A program made the position numbers and the translations under genes. DNA of 43,147 nucleotides, taken from assembly GCA_937888735.1 (NCBI GenBank), contig CALASN010000127.1:1-43147 (forward strand), read 5' to 3'. Below the pieces are notes generated by a model. That model saw only the letters and a program-made list of their open reading frames with translations, made no database searches and was not told the DNA's origin. Source of the stretch: UBA5499 sp002426275. GTDB taxonomy: Bacteria > Bacillota > DTU084. Positions 10,193-19,040 of this stretch are shown here, one piece after another (the stretch's first letter is position 1; every line of letters begins with the position of its first letter).

Positions 10193-12916
10193 ATGAAAGT
10201 GAAAATGGGACTGCTCATCCTGCTGCTCGCCGGCTGCCTCTGGCAGGCCGGAGCGGCGGAGCTATTGCTTGAAGATTTCGATCACACGAGTTTTCTCAGC
10301 GTCGGCGGGGATCGCTTTGATCCCAGCAGCAAGGTCGAAGCCGTAACCGAGCCGGCCAAAGTCGGAGGCGCAGCTAAGTTTGCCTATGTCTTCGGCGCCT
10401 CGGGATCTCCCAGATATGTGGAGCTGTTCATCAATAAGCCGGTGCCCATCAATTCCGGGCGCGTCAGCGTTTGGGTGTACGGCAACGGCAGCGGCAATCC
10501 CCTGCGGGCAAGGGTTCGGGATTACTTCGGCGAAGATTTCCAAGTAACCATCACCGCTCTGGACTGGGAAGGCTGGCGGCAGCTGGAGTTTGAGCTGGGC
10601 AACTGGCCCGAACATTGGGGCGGAAACCAAAACAATCACGCGGGAAAGATGGATCTGCCGCTTGTGCGGTTTTCCTTCCTGGTGGATTCCCTGACCGGCG
10701 CGCAGACAGCGGACCCCATTTATTTTGACGAAGCGAAGCTCACAGCCCAAGCCGGGCAAATTAGGGGCTTGATCACGGATAAATTCGGGCGGCCCCTCTC
10801 CGGCGCCAGGGTGGCTGTGAAGACGCAGCCGGAATTGGCCGGCCTGTCCGGAGACGACGGCGGCTATAACTTTTGGCTTCCTCCGGGCAGCTATGATTTG
10901 GAGGCTGGGCTTAGAGGATACCATAACAAAGAGGAAAATCAGATCATTGTGAGCCAGGACGCCTCCACAGCTGTGAATTTCGTGCTTGATCTGGCGCCTG
11001 ATTACGGGGTGTTCTCAGATCAGGCGCGGGGGCAGGAAGACGGGCTAGCCCTAGACAGAGCTGGCGACGGCTCGTCCGGCAGAATCGAGAACGTCGGCGG
11101 CAGACCGGCCATCGTTACGGATCGCAGCAAGCGCAGCGAGTTTTTCTATTATAGAATAGACGATCAGTATATCCACGGCGGACAGAATGACGCATACGTG
11201 ACCATAGAATATTTCGACCGCGGGGAAGGCATCATCGGCCTCAGCTACGACGGGGCGGAAGGAATTTTCAGCACCGGCGGCGTCATCCAAAGGGAGAATA
11301 CCGAGACCTGGAAAGAGGCGACCTTTCATCTTAAAGACGCGCAGTTTGCCAATCGCCAGAACGACGGAACGGATTTCCGCATTGGCATTTACATCCCGGG
11401 CAATCCCTTGGGTTCGGATATTTATCTAGGCAAGGTGACGGTGGTGAAAGCAGGCAGGGTACTTGATTTCTCCGTACCGCCGCGAGCTTTCTCGCCCGCC
11501 ACAGGCGGCGTGGCCACCGCAGAATACAGGCTCTCTTACCCCGGGGTGGTCTCAAGTTGGGTGGAAGACCGGAGCGGAAAGTTAATCGCCACCCTGGCCG
11601 AAGGCAAGGATGAGACCATCAGCGGCACGCTCACCTGGGCCGGCCGCGGCGAGCGGGGAGAATTAGTGAGCGACGGGCTTTATTACATCAAGCTTGCGAC
11701 CGCAGGTAAGGTATGGCAAAATGCAGACCAGGTGGCCGTGAGCGTGGAGGTGGACAACGTCGCGCCCCAAAGTCCGCAACTTTTGGAGCCATCTTCGGCG
11801 CTGACCACTAACAGACCCGAGGTTGCCCTCACGTCTCAGGCTGCGGCGGGAGCTATGGTGCGGGCTTATCTCAACGGCAACGTAGCTTTGCAGGGTACAG
11901 CTGACGCCAGAGGCGTTTGGCGGGTTAAGGTGACGGGTTTGCAGCCGGGAGAAAATCAGCTTTATCTCACGGAAGCGGATCAGGCGGGAAACGAAAGCGC
12001 CCCTTCCAGGGTGCTGGCGGTAAACTACGATGACCAAGCGCCGGCCAGTCAGCTTACGGTCTCTAATGGGGAATTCAACCCTGCCTCCGGCACGGAGGTC
12101 AGTTTTTACCTGGCTCAGACGCTGGAAGTATATGTGACGGTGACAGATGGCAAAGGCAGGAGTTTGGGCGAGATTTTGCCCGCGGCCGCGCGGGAAGGAG
12201 AGGTTAACTTCCACTGGCAAGGCGACGTTGCGGAAGCGGTCTTGCCGGACGGGACTTACCGTTTGGAGCTACACGGCGGCTCTCTGCTTGGGAAATGCAC
12301 GGTGGTCATAGACAGCGCGCCTCCTGCAAAGCCGCAATTGCTTTTGCCGGGCGAAAAAGTCAGCTCAGGGGCGGTGCAGTTTGTCTGGGAGGGAGCCGGA
12401 GAGATCAGCCGCTACCAGCTCAAGATTTGGCAAGATCAGAACGTATTCACCTATGAGCTATTCGCCACCTCTCTGCAAGTGCCGGAGCCTTTGCGGGTGG
12501 GAAACTGGTCTTGGCAGGTGGAAGCTTTCGACGGCGCTGGCAACGCGGCGGTTTCCGAAGTGAAGAGCTTGCTGGTGGAGCTGGATTTGCCGCAGTTTTT
12601 GGAATTGACCAACCTTGCGGGAGGCCCCAATCCTTTCGCGCCCAATGGGAACGGACGCTTTGAGCGCTTTCAGCTTCTCTATAGCCTCAGCCAGCCTGCC
12701 ACGGTGAGAATCAATATTTTCAACCTGGCGGGCAAGGAAGTGTACAAAGCGGAAGGCATCCCGCAGGGGGCGGGGGATCACATTTTCAGTTGGGACGGAC
12801 GCGACAGATCCGGCAGACTTGTCCGGCCCGGGCTGTACCTGATTGCGATTTTGGCGGAAAATCAGCAGAATAAAGCGCCTGCACGAGGAAGAATCCTTGT
12901 GAGCGTTATGTATTAG
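10193..12916 (+). CDS. Secreted modular scaffold with FlgD-like C-terminal sorting domain (907 aa)
   Basis: ATG 10193 follows AAGGGGG. Layout: signal peptide 1-23; CBM-like sandwich about 25-185; carboxypeptidase-regulatory-like domain about 187-265 (IRGLITDKFGRPLSGA); a further sandwich about 275-420 with the FFYYRIDDQYI motif shared with the larger scaffolds; FlgD-like Ig about 425-515; bacterial Ig-like about 520-615; another FlgD-like about 620-705; Fn3-like about 710-795; and a terminal FlgD-like domain from about 805 (GPNPFAPNGNGRFERF, IFNLAGKEVY, WDGRDRSG, ending in SVMY). It reads as a shortened relative of the 1325-aa scaffold. No catalytic residues are recognised. A binding or structural surface role is inferred. 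Its exact-length paralogue is at 29475-32198. Confidence 0.78.
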   Translation: MKVKMGLLILLLAGCLWQAGAAELLLEDFDHTSFLSVGGDRFDPSSKVEAVTEPAKVGGAAKFAYVFGASGSPRYVELFINKPVPINSGRVSVWVYGNGSGNPLRARVRDYFGEDFQVTITALDWEGWRQLEFELGNWPEHWGGNQNNHAGKMDLPLVRFSFLVDSLTGAQTADPIYFDEAKLTAQAGQIRGLITDKFGRPLSGARVAVKTQPELAGLSGDDGGYNFWLPPGSYDLEAGLRGYHNKEENQIIVSQDASTAVNFVLDLAPDYGVFSDQARGQEDGLALDRAGDGSSGRIENVGGRPAIVTDRSKRSEFFYYRIDDQYIHGGQNDAYVTIEYFDRGEGIIGLSYDGAEGIFSTGGVIQRENTETWKEATFHLKDAQFANRQNDGTDFRIGIYIPGNPLGSDIYLGKVTVVKAGRVLDFSVPPRAFSPATGGVATAEYRLSYPGVVSSWVEDRSGKLIATLAEGKDETISGTLTWAGRGERGELVSDGLYYIKLATAGKVWQNADQVAVSVEVDNVAPQSPQLLEPSSALTTNRPEVALTSQAAAGAMVRAYLNGNVALQGTADARGVWRVKVTGLQPGENQLYLTEADQAGNESAPSRVLAVNYDDQAPASQLTVSNGEFNPASGTEVSFYLAQTLEVYVTVTDGKGRSLGEILPAAAREGEVNFHWQGDVAEAVLPDGTYRLELHGGSLLGKCTVVIDSAPPAKPQLLLPGEKVSSGAVQFVWEGAGEISRYQLKIWQDQNVFTYELFATSLQVPEPLRVGNWSWQVEAFDGAGNAAVSEVKSLLVELDLPQFLELTNLAGGPNPFAPNGNGRFERFQLLYSLSQPATVRINIFNLAGKEVYKAEGIPQGAGDHIFSWDGRDRSGRLVRPGLYLIAILAENQQNKAPARGRILVSVMY

Positions 12917-12928
12917 GAGGGATTGATG

Positions 12929-13794
12929 ATGCTTGAGCGAACAGTGAGAATTTGCCTGGTGCTTTTGTCCTTGCTGGGAGGATGCGGCGCTGTGGAGCGA
13001 GGCGTCTTCCCTGAGATTGGGATCGGCGCCAGATCGCTTGGCATGGGAGGAGCCTTCGTTGCCATCGCGGACAGTCCGGACGCTTTGTTTTGGAATCCTG
13101 CCGGCACTAGCCAGCTGCCGGCGCGGGAGCTTTCCAGCATGCACACGGATCTATTCGGCATGGGGGTGAACTACGATTGGTTCGGGATAGTCCAGCCTAT
13201 AGGAAACTTGAATTTCGGCTTGGGCTATAGCGGCTTGGATGCCAGCGGCGCTTTCGGAAGCTTTCCTTATAAAGAAAAAAGCTATCTTTTCAACTGTTCG
13301 GGAATCAAGTTTATCGCCGGGCAGAGGATTTCCTGGGGCGTAAACGGCAAGTATAACTCGCTCAAAGGCGGCAGCGAGACTGTCAACAGCAGCCAAAGAG
13401 GTTTCGGTTTGGACTTGGGTCTGCTCTGGCAGCGCGACTCGCTGAACGTTGGCGTTGTGGCGCGGGATTTGGCCACGAAACTCAGCGGCACGCTGGTGGA
13501 GGACGGGGTGGAAAAGACGGCTGAAACCAAAGTGCCGCCGTGGCCATAGGTTTGGCTTATGAAAAAGGCAAGGCCACCTGGGCCGTGGACGTAAGCGAAG
13601 CTTTCACAAGTCCCCTGGTTCATCTGGGAGTTGAGTATAAAGTGAACAACGCCGTCAGCGTGCGCTGCGGCTACAGCGGCGGCAGCTTCGCGGGCGGCCT
13701 GGGGGTGGCTGCGGGCAATTTGGTTGTGGACTATGCCTATAATACGCACCAGGCAGGAGACGCCCAACGCTTTTCGCTTGGTTACCGCTTTTAA
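12929..13794 (+). pseudogene. PorV/UPF0164-like outer-membrane barrel, split by a frameshift
   Basis: The first frame runs from ATG 12929 (GGAGG at 12916-12920; ATG 12926 also possible) to TAG at 13547-13549. The remainder continues in the next frame, open from 13540 to TAA 13792-13794. The N-terminal part shows the PorV/UPF0164 signature IGIGARSLGMGGAFVAIADSP followed by WNPAG; the C-terminal part ends DAQRFSLGYRF with a terminal Phe. Against the intact copy at 32219-33079, about four bases (the codon for a conserved Asp plus one) are missing near 13540. PorV-type proteins are barrels that bind C-terminal sorting domains in type IX secretion. If the shift is real, unit A depends on the other copy; an assembly or sequencing error is also possible. 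Confidence 0.75.
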
Positions 13795-13818
13795 CAAACC
13801 GGAAGGGGGGTTGGGGAA

Positions 13819-15579
13819 GTGAACAGATGCAAAGCCCCGATAATCTTGCTTTCATTGCTTTTGGCCATCGGCGCTGCGGCGGCGGGGCAATCTGAGCAGC
13901 AAGCCTTCAGTGTGCTGGCCGCAGCTGATTTGATCGAGGAAGACGCGGTCTTTCAGGAAATCCAGCGTGGGCGGGCAGCGGAATTGACAGCTCAAGCGGT
14001 TAAGAACGCTGAAGGCAAACCGCTGGATTTGGAGACCGTAGAGGCCTTAAATCAGCTGCTGACAGAATACGGCTCAGAGCTTGCCGGCATGGGGGTGAAG
14101 CTTGACTCTATCCAGCGGCGGATCGCCGCCGCCCAAAACGCCGTCGCTCAAAGAAAGAACAAATATGGAGCCTGGAGCGAGGCCAAAGGCATTATTGATT
14201 TTTCGGCTGGCAACGGAGGCAATCCCAGAATCTACAATGCCGTCAGGCTGAGGCCGCAAGTTGATTCAAACACCAGAGTGGGTTTCATGCTTTACATGCA
14301 AAACGGACTGGGAACGACTTCTTTCGATCAGTTGACAGTGAGCAGAGATGAATTTTATATTTCCACCAAATTCAATCTCAAAAGTCAGCCGGTGAATTTG
14401 ACGGTGGGGAATTTTTGGCACAGCCGTTCGCCTTTCACCATCTACGTCGCCCGGCGCGAAGATGACACACAGAAAGACAGGAGGCATTCTTTCAACGGAA
14501 TCATAGCCTCTGCCAAGCTGTTTGGGCTCAACTGGCAGGGTTTTCTGGCCAGAACCGCGGACGGCAACGGCAGCGGCTTTGACCGTTACTTCCTTTATAA
14601 CTACGCCACAGCTCCCATCTCCGGCGGGAGCGCGGGACTCCTCTTCATGAGGATCGCAGACGATCCCGAGTCTGCGAACAAGATCCAGGGCGCCTACGAC
14701 GCAACCACTGTTGGCCTCACTTTGTCTCGAAACAGCAAAATTGGGGGCCTTGGTTACAATCTCTCAGGCGAGGGCAATTTGTGCCGCCTGGATACGGATC
14801 GGCTCGCCGGACCAATTGCCACCATGGAATACGCGCTCAGAGCGGAAGGGAAATTGGAATTCAAAATTCCTCTGACGTTCAATTACTATGCCATCAGCGA
14901 TCGCTATCCGACGCAATATGCAGCCATCCAAACGATCGGGGAGAATTTCCTCTATCAATACGATGAAAATCCTTTGGATCCTTATTTCATCAGAAACGTC
15001 AAACGTTGGGAATGGAAAGTGGACGGCCTGCGGCTTGGTAGTCGCGTCAAAGCCGGCTTGCTCTGGAATCAGGCCCGGGAGCTCACGGGCCTGATGAGGA
15101 CATTTGGTTATAAGGGCCTTGAGCTCAGAGTGGATCTGGGGGGGCTGCCTTTCGGACGCGGCAGCAGCTTAGCTTTGACCATTGGCGAATATGCAAACAA
15201 GCTTTCGACTGAGAGTGCGTTCAAGCAACAGCTGGATTCCTTGGGCTTAACCAGGCCAGTGGGGGGCGCCACAGTCACAGTGGGTTACGATCTTTTCCGC
15301 AGCATCGCCTCGCAAGGGGCAAAGAGGACGCTCACCACCGGACAGGTGCCATTCGTCCAGGTGGAAGCCTCGCCAATCCCAGGAAGCACATTTCAAGGAC
15401 GTTATCGTTTGCGTACGGACATAACCGAACAGCAGGCTGTCAGGCAGGATCTCTACCGCTTAGAGTGGAGAAGCAGCGTCGCCTCGCGCGCTTGGCTGCG
15501 AGTGCTGTATAATTTGAAGTTAACGGAAAAGCAGACGACCAGTAAAACTTTATACGTTGAGTATCGCAGCGGATTTTAA
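13819..15579 (+). CDS. SLH-like / coiled-coil / beta-barrel porin (OmpM/SlpA type, 586 aa)
   Basis: GTG 13819 follows GGAAGGGGGG (13801-13810). A signal peptide (about 1-22) is followed by a short SLH-like segment (about 28-70, LAAADLI..., RAAELTAQAV), then the hallmark linker LNQLLTEYGSELAGMGVKLD and a coiled coil to about residue 115, then a long beta-rich barrel to the C-terminus, IEYRSGF-like, ending in Phe (the BAM recognition signal). This order is that of SLH-porins that tether the outer membrane to peptidoglycan or secondary polymers in Negativicutes, Synergistota, Deinococcota and Cyanobacteria. I infer a diffusion channel for released oligosaccharides. The paralogue is at 33100-34887. 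Confidence 0.72.
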   Translation: MNRCKAPIILLSLLLAIGAAAAGQSEQQAFSVLAAADLIEEDAVFQEIQRGRAAELTAQAVKNAEGKPLDLETVEALNQLLTEYGSELAGMGVKLDSIQRRIAAAQNAVAQRKNKYGAWSEAKGIIDFSAGNGGNPRIYNAVRLRPQVDSNTRVGFMLYMQNGLGTTSFDQLTVSRDEFYISTKFNLKSQPVNLTVGNFWHSRSPFTIYVARREDDTQKDRRHSFNGIIASAKLFGLNWQGFLARTADGNGSGFDRYFLYNYATAPISGGSAGLLFMRIADDPESANKIQGAYDATTVGLTLSRNSKIGGLGYNLSGEGNLCRLDTDRLAGPIATMEYALRAEGKLEFKIPLTFNYYAISDRYPTQYAAIQTIGENFLYQYDENPLDPYFIRNVKRWEWKVDGLRLGSRVKAGLLWNQARELTGLMRTFGYKGLELRVDLGGLPFGRGSSLALTIGEYANKLSTESAFKQQLDSLGLTRPVGGATVTVGYDLFRSIASQGAKRTLTTGQVPFVQVEASPIPGSTFQGRYRLRTDITEQQAVRQDLYRLEWRSSVASRAWLRVLYNLKLTEKQTTSKTLYVEYRSGF

Positions 15580-15603
15580 CCTGAGAAAAAGGAGGAGCTG
15601 GGG

Positions 15604-17382
15604 ATGCGAAAAAGATTGTTAACCATGACTTTTTGCGCGCTCCTAGGCGGCGCGGTACAGGCGGAAGATCTCAGCGATTTTTTGCCTTTCCTTCAGGCCC
15701 CGGAGCAGAGTAGCACGGAAGATACCGCCGGTCTGGAGAGACGGCTGATGGATTACGAGCTTGAAGCGAGTGACCTTCAGCGTAGGTTACAAGGAGTGGA
15801 AGAGCAGCAAAGCCGGCTGGAAGATCAGCTGGAGGGCTTCCGAATTTACGGTTACGGCTTAGGGCAGCTGCGGCGTTTTCATGTTACCGGGCAAGGCGCC
15901 GAAAGCGCCCGGGATTTTTTGGGCAGACCGCTGTGGTACGACGCAGTTGAAAACGAAGCCCAAACCCAGGGCAGCAAAGCCAATGAGCGAATCCTCATGA
16001 CGATCTCTGGCCGGCCCAACTCACAGCTCGAAGTGGTAAGCGATCTGAACGCCAGATCCATTTGGGGTGGCGCGCCCCAACTCACTACGGATAACATCGC
16101 TATCCGGGTGAATTCTTCTCTCATCAGCGCTATTGCCGGCACCTACTGGGCGGAATTCACTCCCTTGACCCTTTATTACGCCGCGGATCATCCCTGGTTC
16201 GAGTCTTCCCTATTTCAAAGGCCGCGGGAAGATTGGCTCGGGGAGCAGGGGATTCAAGGCAGCAAGCGCAAACTGGAAGGCGTCTACAGTGAGCTTACGC
16301 TGGAGAATCTCTACCTCAAAGGGTTGATGAGCAGGGTGCGCAGCAAAGACGGCGCAAGTCCCTTCCATCGCTATCTTACGGGTTTCTCCCTTACTCTCTT
16401 TCCCCAGAGGCAGAGCTTTTTGGGCGCAAACTGGGTGAGCTTGGCCGATGACCCTTCCACGGGCAGCGGCGAGGCGGCCCGGGGCGAGCTATTGGGGATC
16501 GATTGGCAGGTTAAGCTGCGGCAGAATCTCTTCTGCAGCGGCGAGTATGTGAGGAGCAGTTACGATGACGATGTGGCGACTGGTCTTGCGGCCATCCCGG
16601 ATCAGGCGTCTGTGACCGAGCTGCTTTGGCGAGGGGAAAAGCTGCTTTTGCAGACCAGGCTTCTGAAAGTCGGTCCCTATTATTACGCTCCCACCAGTCA
16701 ATCGCGGCAATACGATCTGTCAGTGCTGAGCGTCTTCGGACCGGATGAAGCGCAGTCCGCCATGGGCACCGCCATCGCTAGGACTCTGGAAGCATTGCCG
16801 TATGGGCTGAGCACGCCCAATAGACGCGGCTATCAGTTCCGGGCCCTCTATCAGCCGCAGGGACGCTTGCTGGCCGCCTTCGAGCGGACGGATTTAAATG
16901 AGCTCAGACCAGCGGACGCCGGCGGCACCATCGTCACGGCTTTGAACAGCAAGCGTCACTATACCGTAGAAAAATTGGGCGCGGAAGCAGATCTCACTGG
17001 ATTTCTCAAAGTGGGAGGCTTAGAGCTTCCCAGCAGAGAGTTAAAGCTCTTGGGGCAGTTGGAACGGCGCACCGTGAGCAGACGGGATGATCCTCAGACT
17101 CCAGGCGACGAGCAACTGGCTTTTACTTCTTCCATCACTGATCTTGGCTTGGCTTATCAGCTGTACCCAGGTTGGAGACTGGTTTGGGGACAAAAGCAGA
17201 CGAAGAATCAGGGTGAGCTCGAAGGCAGCCAGCTGACAAACGCTTTTGGCGTGGAGATCGCCATCAGTTCCCAGACAGTGCTGGAAGTGACTTCGAAGAA
17301 GAGCGCTTTTCGCGATTCCGCCGACGCAGCTGGCGATTATGAGGCCAAGGTGCTGGAATTGTCCCTGAAAGCGAATTTTTAG
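15604..17382 (+). CDS. Outer-membrane beta-barrel with N-terminal coiled coil, family not recognised (592 aa)
   Basis: ATG 15604 after AAGGAGGAG. A signal peptide (about 1-20) is followed by a Glu/Leu/Arg-rich coiled coil (about 40-80, ending EEQQSRLEDQLEGF), then a beta-rich region with alternating hydrophobic stretches ending LSLKANF. The terminal Phe and overall pattern indicate a barrel inserted by the BAM machinery. Segments shared with the paralogue at 34909-36642 include WYDAVENEAQTQGSKAN, TYWAEFTPLTLYY and a late VGPYYYAP. I cannot name the family. Its fixed place between the SLH porin and the sugar-binding protein suggests substrate uptake, or a partner barrel for the surface scaffolds. 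Confidence 0.65.
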   Translation: MRKRLLTMTFCALLGGAVQAEDLSDFLPFLQAPEQSSTEDTAGLERRLMDYELEASDLQRRLQGVEEQQSRLEDQLEGFRIYGYGLGQLRRFHVTGQGAESARDFLGRPLWYDAVENEAQTQGSKANERILMTISGRPNSQLEVVSDLNARSIWGGAPQLTTDNIAIRVNSSLISAIAGTYWAEFTPLTLYYAADHPWFESSLFQRPREDWLGEQGIQGSKRKLEGVYSELTLENLYLKGLMSRVRSKDGASPFHRYLTGFSLTLFPQRQSFLGANWVSLADDPSTGSGEAARGELLGIDWQVKLRQNLFCSGEYVRSSYDDDVATGLAAIPDQASVTELLWRGEKLLLQTRLLKVGPYYYAPTSQSRQYDLSVLSVFGPDEAQSAMGTAIARTLEALPYGLSTPNRRGYQFRALYQPQGRLLAAFERTDLNELRPADAGGTIVTALNSKRHYTVEKLGAEADLTGFLKVGGLELPSRELKLLGQLERRTVSRRDDPQTPGDEQLAFTSSITDLGLAYQLYPGWRLVWGQKQTKNQGELEGSQLTNAFGVEIAISSQTVLEVTSKKSAFRDSADAAGDYEAKVLELSLKANF

Positions 17383-17446
17383 ACGCGGCGCTTTCGGCTA
17401 TCCCAATGATTCTTAGCGAATTTGACGGAAGGATGTGATTTTTAAA

Positions 17447-18835
17447 ATGTCTGCGCGTCAAAAATGGTGGCTTCTAGTGGTTGCGGCGGCTGTCATTGTC
17501 ATTGGCGTTTTTGCCTTTAACAACGGGGGAGAGCAAAAAGCTGAAAGCGAGCGGGGTAAAGTAGTGGTGGTGATGAACGCGGGGCCTAAAGAAACGGACA
17601 AGGTGGCTGTCAAGAGGCTGAAAGAGGATATCGCCAGGTTCAATAAGATTTATCCTGAGATCGAGATTCGCTGGACGGATCGGCCGTATGCGCCGGACAG
17701 TTTCAGCACCAGCATGGCGGGAGGCACGGCCGAAGATGTGATCAGTATTTTCGCCACGGAAGGCTACGTGGCAGAACGCGGCTATGCCTTAGATCTCACG
17801 GAGCTCATAGCGAACTGGGAATATAAGGATCAATTGAACAAGGACGTCCTGGCGCCGTTTGTCAGAAAAGGACGCGTCTATGCGCTTCCGGCAAACGGCT
17901 ATCTGATGGGACTTCTCTATAATAAAAAGCTATTCAAAGCGGCGGGTCTCCTGGACAGCCAGGGCAACGCCAAGGCGCCCGCAGACTGGGATGAGTTTGT
18001 GGCAGCCGCCAAGAAACTTACCGACAAGCAGAAAGGGATCGCCGGGTTCGGCATCATGGGCAACGGCGCCGAGGCGGGCTGGGGTTTCCTCAATTGGGTC
18101 TGGCAGGCGGGAGGAGATTTCCAGAAGGAAGAGAACGGCGTCTGGAAGGCGGTTTTCGATCGCAAAGAGGCTGTAGAAGCTCTGGAGTTCATCCAAGATC
18201 TGCGTTGGCAGCATGATGTGCTGCAAGCTACGCTTTTGGCCACCTCCCAGGATTTGATGACCCGTTTTGCCAGCGCTCAGATCGGGATGATGTTTGCCGC
18301 GCAGGACAGAATTCCGGCCCTGGTGAACCAGTATAATATGAAGCTGGAGGACATTGGCATGGCGCTTCTGCCCGCCGGTCCCGCGGGCCGCGCCAATCAG
18401 ATGGGCGGCAACTACTACATTATCAATCCTAACCGGCCTCGCGAAGTGCAGGAAGCGGCTTTCAAGTGGAGTACTTGGAGGATCTTGGGAACAGCGGATC
18501 CGGAAAGAATCAAAGAGAACGGTGAAGATCTGCGCCGGCAAGGACAAATTAATGCGCTAACAGCTTTGCCCATCTTTACCGGCCAGATCGACAAGAAAGC
18601 CAGGGAAGCGGCCGCGGAATATAAAGACGTCTTAGTGGATTTTCCGGAGGTCTGGAATGAAGCGGCCAAATATATGCATCCGGAACCGCCGTTTTTCTGC
18701 CAGCAGCTTTATTCGGAATATCTGGGGCCTGCGGTTCAGGCGACGCTGACGGAGAAGAACGCTGATCCCAAAACGCTCTTGGCCAAAGCGGCCCGCGGGT
18801 TCCAGGAACGGTTTTTAAACACAGTCGGCAAGTGA
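17447..18835 (+). CDS. ABC-type extracellular sugar-binding protein (family 1 SBP), membrane-anchored (462 aa)
   Basis: I chose ATG 17447 over an in-frame GTG at 17435 because GGATGTGAT (17431-17439) sits 7 nt upstream, exactly as before the paralogue at 36737, and both proteins are then 462 aa. A hydrophobic helix (about 8-26) has no lipobox Cys, so the protein is either anchored by it or cleaved near it. The body matches family 1 solute-binding proteins: VVVMNAGPKETDKVAVKRL, FNKIYPEIEIRW, MAGGTAEDV, NGYLMGLLYNKKLFKAAGL and AEAGWGFLNW. It would bind an oligosaccharide in the periplasm and deliver it to an ABC permease, none of which is encoded here. The 64-bp gap to the preceding gene is larger than others in the unit. 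Confidence 0.85.
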   Translation: MSARQKWWLLVVAAAVIVIGVFAFNNGGEQKAESERGKVVVVMNAGPKETDKVAVKRLKEDIARFNKIYPEIEIRWTDRPYAPDSFSTSMAGGTAEDVISIFATEGYVAERGYALDLTELIANWEYKDQLNKDVLAPFVRKGRVYALPANGYLMGLLYNKKLFKAAGLLDSQGNAKAPADWDEFVAAAKKLTDKQKGIAGFGIMGNGAEAGWGFLNWVWQAGGDFQKEENGVWKAVFDRKEAVEALEFIQDLRWQHDVLQATLLATSQDLMTRFASAQIGMMFAAQDRIPALVNQYNMKLEDIGMALLPAGPAGRANQMGGNYYIINPNRPREVQEAAFKWSTWRILGTADPERIKENGEDLRRQGQINALTALPIFTGQIDKKAREAAAEYKDVLVDFPEVWNEAAKYMHPEPPFFCQQLYSEYLGPAVQATLTEKNADPKTLLAKAARGFQERFLNTVGK

Positions 18836-18907
18836 ATCTTAGTCTGCTGACGCGATGAGAACATAGCGAAACAGCCTCGCTACACCTCGCGGCTGAACGG
18901 CTATTTT

Positions 18908-18946
18908 GCAAAGACCCCGCCTCGGTATGAGCGCGGGGCTCTTTGC
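18908..18946 (+). terminator. Hairpin at the end of unit A, probable terminator
   Basis: GCAAAGACCCCGC (18908-18920) pairs with GCGGGGCTCTTTGC (18933-18946), leaving one bulged base and a 12-nt loop. No clean U tract follows. It lies between the convergent ends of the sugar-binding-protein gene and the minus-strand glycosidase, so it may serve both directions. Confidence 0.55.
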
Positions 18947-19040
18947 GTCATTGCGCCTAGCCGATGGGTTGAAAGAAAACCAGTCGCCAAGTCAGCGGGA
19001 AGACAAGCGATAGGCAGGTCGTTCACCGCTTTTTTTCTGA

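Larger units (their letters stand above)
1..18835 (+). repeat. Unit A of a large duplicated gene cluster
   Basis: Eight genes plus a LacI tail, all on the plus strand with gaps of 12-64 bp, have one-to-one paralogues in 21966-41466 with closely matching lengths: 1325/1322, 1102/1104, 912/760, 907/907, about 289/286, 586/595, 592/577 and 462/462 residues. Order is preserved except for the 1102-aa glycosidase. The copies are clearly diverged, so this is an old duplication or two related loci brought together, not an assembly repeat. Confidence 0.85.

Noticed and set aside
12929..13000. Lipobox-like LLGGC in the unit A PorV-like N-terminus
   Set aside because: The intact copy has no Cys there, and PorV-type barrels use ordinary signal peptides.
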